Below are positions 18,845 through 27,342 of a stretch of 64,000 nt of DNA, piece by piece. This DNA comes from Salinisphaera sp035690525 (GTDB taxonomy: Bacteria > Pseudomonadota > Gammaproteobacteria > Nevskiales > Salinisphaeraceae). Position 1 is the stretch's first letter. Every line of letters begins with the position of its first letter. The stretch spans positions 20,730 through 84,729 of the forward strand of contig NZ_DASSKM010000036.1 of the NCBI RefSeq assembly GCF_035690525.1, read 5' to 3'. The translations under genes and the position numbers were made by a program. The notes under the pieces are model-generated. The model did not search any database and had not been told where the DNA came from. It saw only the letters and a list, made by a program, of their open reading frames with translations.

Positions 18845-20442
18845 GAACTCGGACCCTCGTTGGTCGTGCGTGGCAACAATATACGAAAGCAGGCGCCCCG
18901 CGCGTGGTTCATCGGAATGAGACGGGCGCCGTTCGCCTCGCACAGCTCGCGCGCGATATGCAGCCCGAGGCCGGTACCGTCGACCGCCGTGGTGAAGAAC
19001 GGTTCGAGGATACGGTCGAGCAGATCGGGCACGATCCCGGGCCCGTCGTCGACGATATCGAGCACCAGATTGCGATTGACGTCGACATTGGCGTGCAGCT
19101 CGATTCGCGGCGCGAGCGCGCCCCGGGCATGTTGGTTGCTGTTATCCCAGAGATTGAACAGCACCTGGCGTAGCTGGCCCGGGTCGAAGCGCAGGCGGGC
19201 GGCCGGCCAGTCTCCGATCTGCGCAAGACGCGGCGGGTCCTCGCGGGTCTCGCAGTAGTCGGCGACCATCTCCGCGACCCAGGAAGCCAATTCCAGGATG
19301 CGCGGTTGCTGGGCCGAGCGTCGAGCCAGGCCCAGCACATCCGAGATGATGCGGTCGATGCGCTGGCAGTGGCGGTGGATCATCGCCAGCAGGCGGGTGT
19401 CGTCGGCGATCAGCCGGGGCGACTCGGCGAGCAGCTGCTCGGCGTGGCTGATCGCCCCGAGCGGGTTGCGGATCTCGTGGGCGATGCTGGCCGTGAGTCG
19501 TCCCAGCGAGATCAGCTTCATCTGCTGGGCCTGTTCGCTGGCGCGCCGGGCGTCGTCGAGAAAGATCAGGGTCGGCGTCTGGTCGCCGCCCAGGGTCGTG
19601 AACTGCGGCTGCAACGGCCGGCCGGCAACCTCGATCAGCGCCGGCACGGCGTGTCGGGCGCGCCATGCCGTCAGCGTTTTCATCAGCGCCGGCGGCAGAT
19701 CCGCGAGCCCGGTCGGAGGCGGCGCTCCCTCGGTGTGGTCGAGCAGTTCCAGCGCGGCGTGGTTGAGGATCTGGATGCGATCGTTCGCGTCGATCACGAT
19801 CGCGCCGGTCTGCATATGATCGATGATGCGGCGGTTGAGTTCGGCCAGGTCGCGAGCCTGACTGGCATGGCTGGCCGCCGACGCATCGCTCACGCGGATA
19901 CGGCGCGCCAACCCGTAGGCTGCGAACACGGTGGCGAAATACAGCGCGCCCAGAATGCCGGATTGCGCGAAGTCGGTCTGGGCGTCGACGAGTTGCCAGT
20001 GACGCAGGATCTCCTGGCCGATCAGGGCCAGCGCGGCGCAGGCGGTCAGCAGGCCGGACAGCCGCGCCGGCAACAGGATGCCGGCGGCGGCCAGCGGCGC
20101 GAGCAGCAGCATGGCGAGCCCGCCCGAGGCGCCGTTGCCGGCATAGCAGGCGAGCACGATGATCGCCACGTCGACCAGGATCTGGATAAAGATATGCGCG
20201 GCCAGGTGCGGCCGGCGCACCAGGGCGGCGCCGCCCAGACACACCGCCAGGGCAAGATAAATCAGGCAGACGACACGAAACAGCGCCGGAAAATCGGGGG
20301 CGAACAGGCCGTGGCCGTCGCCCGCGCTCAATGTGGCGACCAGGCCGAAGGCGATGGCGGCGCGATAGACCGACAGCGTGAGCGCGGCGTGCCAGGTCGC
20401 GCCGGTATGCACGACGTGAGCGCGCCGCGCGTCGCGGTTCAT
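18841..20442 (-). CDS. pilS: sensor histidine kinase PilS
   Basis: 533 residues. Roughly six hydrophobic segments occupy residues 20-190 (for example YRAAIAFGLVATLSAG and LGALYFATVFAAYGLA). A PAS-like segment follows (RIIDHMQTGAIVIDANDRIQ), then the H-box SIAHEIRNPLGAISHAEQLL, N-box FNLWDNSNQHA and G-boxes DDGPGI and GTGLGLHIA. It is the membrane partner of PilR. Start at 20442 overlaps the stop of the PP0621 gene (ATGA), making a three-gene operon. Upstream extension rejected because it reads through that gene in another frame. Confidence 0.92.
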   Translation of the reverse strand: MNRDARRAHVVHTGATWHAALTLSVYRAAIAFGLVATLSAGDGHGLFAPDFPALFRVVCLIYLALAVCLGGAALVRRPHLAAHIFIQILVDVAIIVLACYAGNGASGGLAMLLLAPLAAAGILLPARLSGLLTACAALALIGQEILRHWQLVDAQTDFAQSGILGALYFATVFAAYGLARRIRVSDASAASHASQARDLAELNRRIIDHMQTGAIVIDANDRIQILNHAALELLDHTEGAPPPTGLADLPPALMKTLTAWRARHAVPALIEVAGRPLQPQFTTLGGDQTPTLIFLDDARRASEQAQQMKLISLGRLTASIAHEIRNPLGAISHAEQLLAESPRLIADDTRLLAMIHRHCQRIDRIISDVLGLARRSAQQPRILELASWVAEMVADYCETREDPPRLAQIGDWPAARLRFDPGQLRQVLFNLWDNSNQHARGALAPRIELHANVDVNRNLVLDIVDDGPGIVPDLLDRILEPFFTTAVDGTGLGLHIARELCEANGARLIPMNHARGACFRILLPRTTNEGPSS

Positions 20443-20681
20443 GGGTTTTGGTCGTGGCTGTCGCAGCAGTAGCCGTGCGTATCCTCGCGCGCCAGCCGGC
20501 GGTCCAGATAGGCGCCGCAGACGTGGCAGCGCACGGTGGACGTGAAGTGGTCCCGCCCCGGGTTTTGCTTGCGGGCCGGCCGCCGCGGCATGAATCGCCG
20601 CAGCAGCAGCCCGACCACGCCGATGGCGCAGATGATCAGAATCAGGCGTGCCATGACCGTGTCGTTGTTGATACTCCCCAT
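20439..20681 (-). CDS. PP0621-family small zinc-ribbon membrane protein
   Basis: 80 residues from ATG 20681, or 71 from ATG 20654 (MARLILIICAIGVVGLLL), which gives a better N-terminal membrane anchor. After a basic stretch comes CHVCGAYLDRRLA and CCDSHD, a short zinc-ribbon-like cysteine/histidine cluster. This small family is regularly found immediately upstream of pilS; its function is unknown. Its stop overlaps the pilS start, so it is probably cotranslated with the PilS/PilR pair. Confidence 0.75.
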   Translation of the reverse strand: MGSINNDTVMARLILIICAIGVVGLLLRRFMPRRPARKQNPGRDHFTSTVRCHVCGAYLDRRLAREDTHGYCCDSHDQNP

Positions 20682-20863
20682 CTATGAGCATACGCAAGCC
20701 GGGCGCGGCTCACGAGTGTTTTTTTCGTTGCACCAAGGGGCAATAGCCCCCAGCCCGCGCGGCGTGCGCCCGGCGCCCGGGCCAAGTTGTGATCAAGACC
20801 GTGAGACGCGACAATGCGCGCCACTTTCCGCTTTTTAAGTTTGTTTGCAACCGAGGCGATGCC

Positions 20864-22027
20864 ATGAACGTTCACGAATACCAGGCCAAGGAAATCTTCG
20901 CACGCTTTAACGTGCCGGCCGGCGAGGGCAAGGTCGCCCGATCGGCCGATGATGCCGTGTCGGTGGCCCGGGAGCTCGGCGGCGAGCGCTGGGTGGTCAA
21001 GGCCCAGGTGCATGCCGGCGGACGCGGCAAGGCCGGCGGAGTGAAGATCTGCGACAGCGTGGATGACGTCAAGAAAGTCGCCTCGGAAATGATCGGTTCG
21101 ACGCTGACCACGCATCAGTCCGGCGGCGTGGCGCTGCCGATCAATGCGGTCTATGTCGAAAAGCCGGCTGATATTAAAACCGAACTGTATCTGTCGGTGC
21201 TGGTCGACCGGGCCACCCGCCGCGTCACCTTCATCGCCTCGCCGGAAGGCGGCATGGACATCGAGGAAGTCGCCGAGGCCACCCCGGAGAAGATTACCCA
21301 AATGGCGATCCACCCGGCGGCCGGTTTTCAGGCCTATCAGGGCCGTCAGCTCGGTTTCTTTCTGGGACTCGACAAGAAACAAGTCGGCGAATTCGTCAAG
21401 GTCATGAAGGGCCTGTACGACATGTTTATGCAAACCGACGCCTCGCTGGTCGAGATCAACCCGCTGGTCACCACCGGCGACGGCGGTCTCGTGGCGCTCG
21501 ACGGCAAGCTCAACTTCGACGATAACGCGCTGTTTCGGCACAAGGAATTCGCGGAGATGCGCGACATCAGCCAGGAGAACGAGCGCGAAGCCCAGGCCGC
21601 CGAGCACGATCTCAACTATATCCAGCTCGAGGGCAACATCGGCTGCATGGTCAACGGCGCGGGGCTGGCCATGGGCACCATGGATCTGGTCAAGCTGCAC
21701 GGCGGCGAGCCGGCCAACTTTTTGGACGTCGGCGGCGGCGCGACCACCGAGCGTGTGACCGAGGCGTTCAAGCTGATCACCGCCGGCGAAGGCGTCAAGG
21801 CCATTCTGGTCAATATCTTCGGCGGCATCGTCAGATGCGATTTGATCGCCGAGGGCATCATCACCGCAGCCAAGGACGTCGGCATCAGCGTGCCGGTGGT
21901 TGTGCGCCTGGAAGGCACCAACGCCGAGGAGGGCCGCAAGCTGCTGGACGAGTCCGAATACGACCTCATCGCCGCGCAGGATCTGACCGACGCGGCCAAG
22001 AAGGTGGTGGCCGAGGCCCGCGGCTGA
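20864..22027 (+). CDS. sucC: succinyl-CoA synthetase, ADP-forming, beta subunit
   Basis: 387 residues, nearly the E. coli length of 388. Begins MNVHEYQAKEIFARFNVP and shows the ATP-grasp features (WVVKAQVHAGGRGKAGGVK, LVEINPLV, GNIGCMVNGAGLAMGTMD, GGIVRCDLIAEGI). With SucD it converts succinyl-CoA to succinate with substrate-level phosphorylation in the TCA cycle. ATG 20864 is preferred over an upstream in-frame start at 20789 because it matches the family N terminus. sucAB-lpd are not adjacent. Confidence 0.97.
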   Translation: MNVHEYQAKEIFARFNVPAGEGKVARSADDAVSVARELGGERWVVKAQVHAGGRGKAGGVKICDSVDDVKKVASEMIGSTLTTHQSGGVALPINAVYVEKPADIKTELYLSVLVDRATRRVTFIASPEGGMDIEEVAEATPEKITQMAIHPAAGFQAYQGRQLGFFLGLDKKQVGEFVKVMKGLYDMFMQTDASLVEINPLVTTGDGGLVALDGKLNFDDNALFRHKEFAEMRDISQENEREAQAAEHDLNYIQLEGNIGCMVNGAGLAMGTMDLVKLHGGEPANFLDVGGGATTERVTEAFKLITAGEGVKAILVNIFGGIVRCDLIAEGIITAAKDVGISVPVVVRLEGTNAEEGRKLLDESEYDLIAAQDLTDAAKKVVAEARG

Positions 22028-22080
22028 GCGCGGCTCCCGTCATCGACCGTCCAAGGATTTACCGAGCAGGATTTTAAGTC

Positions 22081-22950
<870 letters not shown>

Positions 22951-22975
22951 TCGCCTAAACGCTCCTGACTCATTG

Positions 22976-23008
22976 AGCCGGCATCGCAGTTCGCGGTGCC
23001 GGCTTTTT
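22976..23008 (+). terminator. rho-independent terminator of sucCD
   Basis: AGCCGGCATCGC (22976-22987) pairs with GCGGTGCCGGCT (22993-23004), a 12-base-pair stem with one G-T pair and a 5-base loop, followed by TTTTT. It begins 25 bases after the sucD stop. A second, weaker candidate (GCGCCG/CGGCGC then TTTT) lies at 23068-23091. Confidence 0.85.
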
Positions 23009-23094
23009 AGGTTCTTCGTACATAAACGTGAATGGCGGTCCGGCCTTCTAGACATGGCTGGATCGGGGCGCCGTTATATCCCGGCGCTTTTGTT

Positions 23095-23455
23095 CCTTAA
23101 AAATTGTCCGCAGATCGACGCAGATTCACGCAGATGCGGTTTGGCTTTCGCGGCGTAGATGGATCGAGGCGCCAACCGGCGACTGAGTCGAACGGCTCGA
23201 CGCCCGGTCAGGAATCATGTTTCCGATGTCTTGCTACCGAACGGAGCGCAGAACGTTCTTGGCGCCCTTGGCCAATCTGACCTTCTCATCGTACGACCGC
23301 CATCTGCGTGAATCTGCGTCGATCTGCGGACAAATTTCTTTAAGGAACGAAGCCACCCAAGTTGATAGCGCCCGAATCCGGCAACGCGGCAAGAGCCGGA
23401 CCGCTATTCGCGCTCATCCGCGTTCATTTGCGGACAAGCCTTCTTTAAGCCAGCG
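23095..23455. repeat. CGCAGAT inverted-repeat element, locus 3, with a degenerate third arm
   Basis: Left arm 23107-23136 and right arm 23301-23330 are perfect 30-base reverse complements, each with three CGCAGAT (or ATCTGCG) units at 10-base spacing. Similarity continues outward: GTTCCTTAA...TTGTCCGC on the left is mirrored by GCGGACAA...TTAAGGAAC on the right. A degenerate extra arm, CGCTCATCCGCGTTCATTTG followed by CGGACAAGCCTTCTTTAA, is at 23411-23448. The 164 bases between the main arms show no similarity to the interior of locus 1. The 594-base gap between sucD and the first GFA gene holds only this and the terminators; I see no gene. Confidence 0.82.
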
Positions 23456-23544
23456 AAAATCGAAACGGCGCCGGTCCGATGTTATAGGGTTACATCGAGG
23501 GGCCGTGCTTGAATGCCGTCACGATCAAATAAGTTGTGATTACC

Positions 23545-23973
23545 ATGAGCGAAACCTACGAATTGAGCTGCGATTGCGGCCGCGTCACGATGACGGCACA
23601 CGGCGATCCCGAATTGTCGCTGTATTGTCATTGCGGCAGCTGCCGAGCGCTGTATTCGACCGACATGCTGTCGGCGACCGGCTGGGCGGACGACAACGTC
23701 GATCTGCCCGATGAATCGAAGATGTTCGTGCACAAGATGGACGGCAAGGACATGACCCGCTACGGCTGCCCGAAGTGCGGCATGACCATGTACGGGCGTC
23801 ACAAGCCCGGAATTCCGGTGATCCCGCACGGCGTGTTCCGCAAGGCCAACGGCGGCAAACTGCCGGCCGCGCTTACGCCCACGCTGCATCTGTTCTACCG
23901 CGAGCGGGTGATCGACGTCGACGACGATTTGGAAAAATCTCAGGGCGGCGAAGCGGTCGGGCTGAAAAGCTGA
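23545..23973 (+). CDS. GFA-family (CENP-V/glutathione-dependent formaldehyde-activating-like) zinc protein
   Basis: 142 residues. The zinc-binding cysteines of the GFA domain are all visible: CDCG near the N terminus, CHCGSC in the middle and CPKCG after residue 75. The name comes from a reported role adding glutathione to formaldehyde in Paracoccus, but most members have no proven activity. Start chosen at ATG 23545; an in-frame GTG lies three codons earlier. The next gene is a diverged copy 23 bases downstream, so this is a tandem pair. Confidence 0.75.
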   Translation: MSETYELSCDCGRVTMTAHGDPELSLYCHCGSCRALYSTDMLSATGWADDNVDLPDESKMFVHKMDGKDMTRYGCPKCGMTMYGRHKPGIPVIPHGVFRKANGGKLPAALTPTLHLFYRERVIDVDDDLEKSQGGEAVGLKS

Positions 23974-23996
23974 AACTCGGCCGCGTCGATTGTTAA

Positions 23997-24476
23997 GTGT
24001 CGAAGCTCGACCCGGATCCGGAGTCCGTTTTGGCGACTGTTTACGAATTATCCTGCGACTGCGGCGCGGTCCGGCTGGTCGCCCGGGGCGAACCGATCGT
24101 CAGCGCGTTCTGCCATTGCGAGAGCTGTCGCAAGCTCTACGGTGTGGAAGTGCTGTCGGCCAGCGCGTGGCCGAACGAGGCGATCAAACGCACCGTGTCC
24201 GACGAGGCCACGCTAATCGGCCACCGGCTGGCCGGCCGGCGCATGTGGCGCTATCACTGCTCGCACTGCGGACGGCTCGTACACGGACGCAATCGGCGCG
24301 GTTATATCGTGATTCCCAACGAACGCTTCCGCGAAGCGGGCCGCGGGCGGCTGCCGGCGGGCGTGGCGCCGAGTGAACATTTCTTCTACAACCAGCGCGT
24401 GCTCGATATTGCGGACGATCTGCCCAAACATGCCGCCGATACCGGAGGCGTTTACCCGGAAACGCCCGGGAAGTAG
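23997..24476 (+). CDS. GFA-family zinc protein, second tandem copy
   Basis: 159 residues from GTG 23997; a later TTG at 24030 would begin just before the conserved domain. It has the same cysteine pattern as the preceding gene (CDCG, CHCESC, CSHCG), shared YELSCDCG and LYCH/FCHC blocks and a similar C-terminal FFYNQRVLDIADDL, so it is a tandem paralogue. It converges on bamD, whose stop is 7 bases away. Function unknown beyond zinc binding. Confidence 0.72.
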   Translation: MSKLDPDPESVLATVYELSCDCGAVRLVARGEPIVSAFCHCESCRKLYGVEVLSASAWPNEAIKRTVSDEATLIGHRLAGRRMWRYHCSHCGRLVHGRNRRGYIVIPNERFREAGRGRLPAGVAPSEHFFYNQRVLDIADDLPKHAADTGGVYPETPGK

Positions 24477-24483
24477 TCGGGAA

Positions 24484-25398
24484 CTAGCCGTTGTCCGACG
24501 AGTCGTCGTCGCTGGCCGGGTCGCTGGCCGGTTTGCCGGCGGCGGGCGGGGCGCCCAGATCGGGCAGCGTATAGTTCGGAGCCTCGCCGGCTTGTTGCCG
24601 GTAGAACTCGTCGCGGTGCAGCAGATAGTTCGGATACGAGACCTGCAGGATGGCGCGCGTGTCCTCGGCCAGATCGGGCAGGTTCAGCTTGGCGTAGGAC
24701 TGCTCCATGATTTCGAGTGCGCGCGGCACGGAATCCGAGCCTTGATAGTGCTTGACGATGGATTCGGCCCGGCGCGCCGAGGCCACATAGGCGCGGCGCT
24801 TGTAGTAATACTCCGCGATGCGCAAATCGAACGCCGCCACCCGGTTGCGGATGTCGATCATGTGCAGCTGGGCGTCTTTGGCGTAATCGCTGTTCGGGTA
24901 GTTTTCGACCAGCAGGCTGAAATCGTTGAACGCCTGCTTGAGGTAGTCGACATTGCGCTTGTCCGGGTTCGAGCCCAGCAGGCCCGGGTTGTTGCGGGCA
25001 TAATTCGACAGCCCGCGCATATAATAGACATAGTCGACGTGCGGGTTGCGCGGATGCTGCTTGATAAAGCGATCGGCGGCGTCGATCGCCTGGTCGTAAT
25101 CGCCGGCCTCGTAATGCGCGGCCACGGTTTCCAATTCCGACTGCGGCGCGTACTCGGAAAATGGGAACCGCGCGCTGACCTCGGCATATAATGGCAGCGC
25201 CCGGGAGGGCTGGCCGTGCATGAGAAAATCGCGCGCCGACTCGTAGAGCCGCTTGGCGTCGGCCGACTCGAGCTTGTGGCCCTGCCGGTCGGTCAGCGGT
25301 TTATTGCTGTAGCCGGTTTCGCTGATCCCCTTGTCGGAGGCGCAACCGGCCATTACCAAGATGGCGATCACGCCCAGCGCGAGAACGATTTTTCGCAT
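24484..25398 (-). CDS. bamD: outer-membrane assembly lipoprotein BamD
   Basis: 304 residues, reading leftward from ATG 25398. Signal peptide MRKIVLALGVIAILVMAGC with lipobox Cys19. Tetratricopeptide-type repeats follow: LYESARDFLMHGQPSRALPL, ETVAAHYEAGDYDQAIDAAD and FNDFSLLVENYPNSDYAKDA. BamD is the essential lipoprotein of the BAM complex that inserts beta-barrel proteins. It is longer than E. coli BamD (about 245) because of an acidic, Pro/Asp/Ser-rich tail. It diverges from rluD with 145 bases between, the standard gammaproteobacterial arrangement. An open N-terminal extension to 25617 is rejected. Confidence 0.93.
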   Translation of the reverse strand: MRKIVLALGVIAILVMAGCASDKGISETGYSNKPLTDRQGHKLESADAKRLYESARDFLMHGQPSRALPLYAEVSARFPFSEYAPQSELETVAAHYEAGDYDQAIDAADRFIKQHPRNPHVDYVYYMRGLSNYARNNPGLLGSNPDKRNVDYLKQAFNDFSLLVENYPNSDYAKDAQLHMIDIRNRVAAFDLRIAEYYYKRRAYVASARRAESIVKHYQGSDSVPRALEIMEQSYAKLNLPDLAEDTRAILQVSYPNYLLHRDEFYRQQAGEAPNYTLPDLGAPPAAGKPASDPASDDDSSDNG

Positions 25399-25543
25399 GC
25401 GAGCCCCAAAGCGCGTGATGCCGCGCGTTTTTGATATGCAAAACAAGGCCGAAGTATACCTATGAACCGGCGAACGAGTCATACGAATCATGGCGGCGCA
25501 ACAGCGCCGCGGTCGGCTTGAGCGCGACGCGGGCCACGACACC

Positions 25544-26518
25544 ATGAGCGACGAATCCTCCGACGCGCGCATCGAACTCGTCATCCCCGCGAGCCATACC
25601 GGTAAGCGGCTGGACAAGACCCTGGCCGAACTGTTGCCGGACTATTCCCGGTCGCGGCTCAAGCAATGGCTGACCGCCGGCGATCTGACCGTCGACGGCG
25701 CAACGCCCGCGCCCAGGACCGCCGTGGCCGGCGGCGAGGCCGTGCGCCTGATCGTGCCGGCGGCGCCGCACGACGCCGAAGTCGAACCGGAGGCGATCGC
25801 GCTCGATGTCATCCACGAGGACGATGCCATCCTCGTGCTCAACAAGCCCGCCGGACTGGTCATGCATCCCGGCGCCGGCAACCCCGACGGCACGCTGGCC
25901 AATGCGTTAATCGCATACGACGCCGCACTGGCCGCGTTGCCGCGCGCCGGCATCGTGCACCGGCTGGACAAGGACACCTCCGGCATCCTCGTGGTGGCCC
26001 GGACGTTCGCCGCCCACAAGCAACTGATCGCCGCTCTCGCCGCGCGCACGGTCAAGCGCGAATACGAGGCCGTGGCGATCGGCGTGATGACCGCCGGCGG
26101 CCATGTCGACGCGCCGATCGACCGCCATCCCGTCGATCGCAAGAAAATGGCGGTGCGCGAGGGGGGGCGCGAGGCGATCACCCATTACCGCGTCATCAAG
26201 CGCTATCGCGCGCATACCCATATCCGTTGCCGGCTCGAGACCGGGCGCACCCATCAGATTCGGGTGCATCTGGCCTATGCGCGCTACCCGCTGCTCGGGG
26301 ACCCGGTCTACGGCCGCCGGCTGAGCATACCCAGGGATTCCGGGACGGCGTTCGCTGACGCGTTGCGCGGTTTCAAGCGCCAGGCGCTGCACGCGGCCAC
26401 GCTGGGGCTTACCCATCCGACCACCGGCGAGGCCATGCAGTGGAGCGCGCCGCGACCGGCCGATTTCGAGCGTTTGCTCGATGCGCTGGCCACGGATGCG
26501 GCCGAGCACGACGGATGA
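25544..26518 (+). CDS. rluD: 23S rRNA pseudouridine synthase RluD
   Basis: 324 residues. The N-terminal S4 RNA-binding domain (GKRLDKTLAELLPDYSRSRLKQWL) is followed by the catalytic RluA-type domain with HRLDKDTSGILVVA, whose Asp is the nucleophile, and later RLETGRTHQIRVHLA. RluD makes pseudouridines at 1911, 1915 and 1917 in helix 69 of 23S rRNA. The start is ATG 25544, 18 codons inside a longer open frame. Its stop overlaps the pgeF start (ATGA). Confidence 0.93.
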   Translation: MSDESSDARIELVIPASHTGKRLDKTLAELLPDYSRSRLKQWLTAGDLTVDGATPAPRTAVAGGEAVRLIVPAAPHDAEVEPEAIALDVIHEDDAILVLNKPAGLVMHPGAGNPDGTLANALIAYDAALAALPRAGIVHRLDKDTSGILVVARTFAAHKQLIAALAARTVKREYEAVAIGVMTAGGHVDAPIDRHPVDRKKMAVREGGREAITHYRVIKRYRAHTHIRCRLETGRTHQIRVHLAYARYPLLGDPVYGRRLSIPRDSGTAFADALRGFKRQALHAATLGLTHPTTGEAMQWSAPRPADFERLLDALATDAAEHDG

Positions 26519-27258
26519 ACCCGGCGCGCGACTTTCTAGCCGCCGACTGGCCGGCGCCGGCGCATATCCGGGCCGGGACCACGCGGCGCACGGGCGGCGT
26601 GAGCGAGCCCCCGTACGATGCGCTCAATCTCGGCGCGCATACCGGCGACGACAGCGCAGCGGTGGCACAAAACCGGGCGCGGTTGTGCAGCGCGCTCGAT
26701 CTTCCCGCCGAGCCGGTCTGGCTGACCCAGGTCCACGGTAAAACAGTGGCCGATCTCGATGCCGGTCATGCCGGCCCGGCGGACGCGGCGATCGCCGGCC
26801 GGCCCGATCGCGTGGCCGCCGTGCTCACCGCCGATTGCCTGCCGGTGGTCCTGTGCGACAGGCGGGGGGGCTGCTGGGGCGCGGTACATGCCGGCTGGCG
26901 CGGACTGGCGGCCGGTGTGCTCGAAGCCACCGTCGCGGCCCTGCCCGCCGGTCCGGTCGATCTGATGGCGTGGATGGGGCCGGCGATCGGCGCGGACCGC
27001 TTCGAGGTCGGGCGCGATGTGCTGGATGCGTTTGCGGCGGCCGATCCCGATTGCACGCATTTATTTGCGCCGGCCGAAAAAACGGGTAAATATCATGCCG
27101 ATATCTACGCCCTGGCGCGCCGGCGTCTACAGGCCGCGGGCGTAGCCAACGTGCACGGCGGCGGGTATTGTACAGTGACAGACAGGGCGCGCTTCTACTC
27201 GTATCGTCGCGACGGGTCGACCGGGCGGATGGCAACCCTGATCTGGTCGGCTCGCTGA
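26515..27258 (+). CDS. pgeF: peptidoglycan editing factor PgeF (YfiH, multicopper-oxidase-like domain)
   Basis: 247 residues, coupled to rluD by an ATGA overlap. Metal-site motifs are present: WLTQVHGKTV, ADCLPVVLCD and AVHAGWRGL. In E. coli this enzyme removes L-Ser wrongly placed in UDP-MurNAc, keeping peptidoglycan precursors correct; purine-nucleoside activities have been reported for relatives. No signal peptide, so cytoplasmic. In many relatives clpB comes next; here a PKD lipoprotein follows. Confidence 0.92.
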   Translation: MNPARDFLAADWPAPAHIRAGTTRRTGGVSEPPYDALNLGAHTGDDSAAVAQNRARLCSALDLPAEPVWLTQVHGKTVADLDAGHAGPADAAIAGRPDRVAAVLTADCLPVVLCDRRGGCWGAVHAGWRGLAAGVLEATVAALPAGPVDLMAWMGPAIGADRFEVGRDVLDAFAAADPDCTHLFAPAEKTGKYHADIYALARRRLQAAGVANVHGGGYCTVTDRARFYSYRRDGSTGRMATLIWSAR

Positions 27259-27342
27259 GACCGGGTGGGATCGACACCGGAACGGCGAAGCGAACAACAA
27301 TAACCGCCGACGCCCGGAGCGGCATGATTGGGGGGAAAACCC

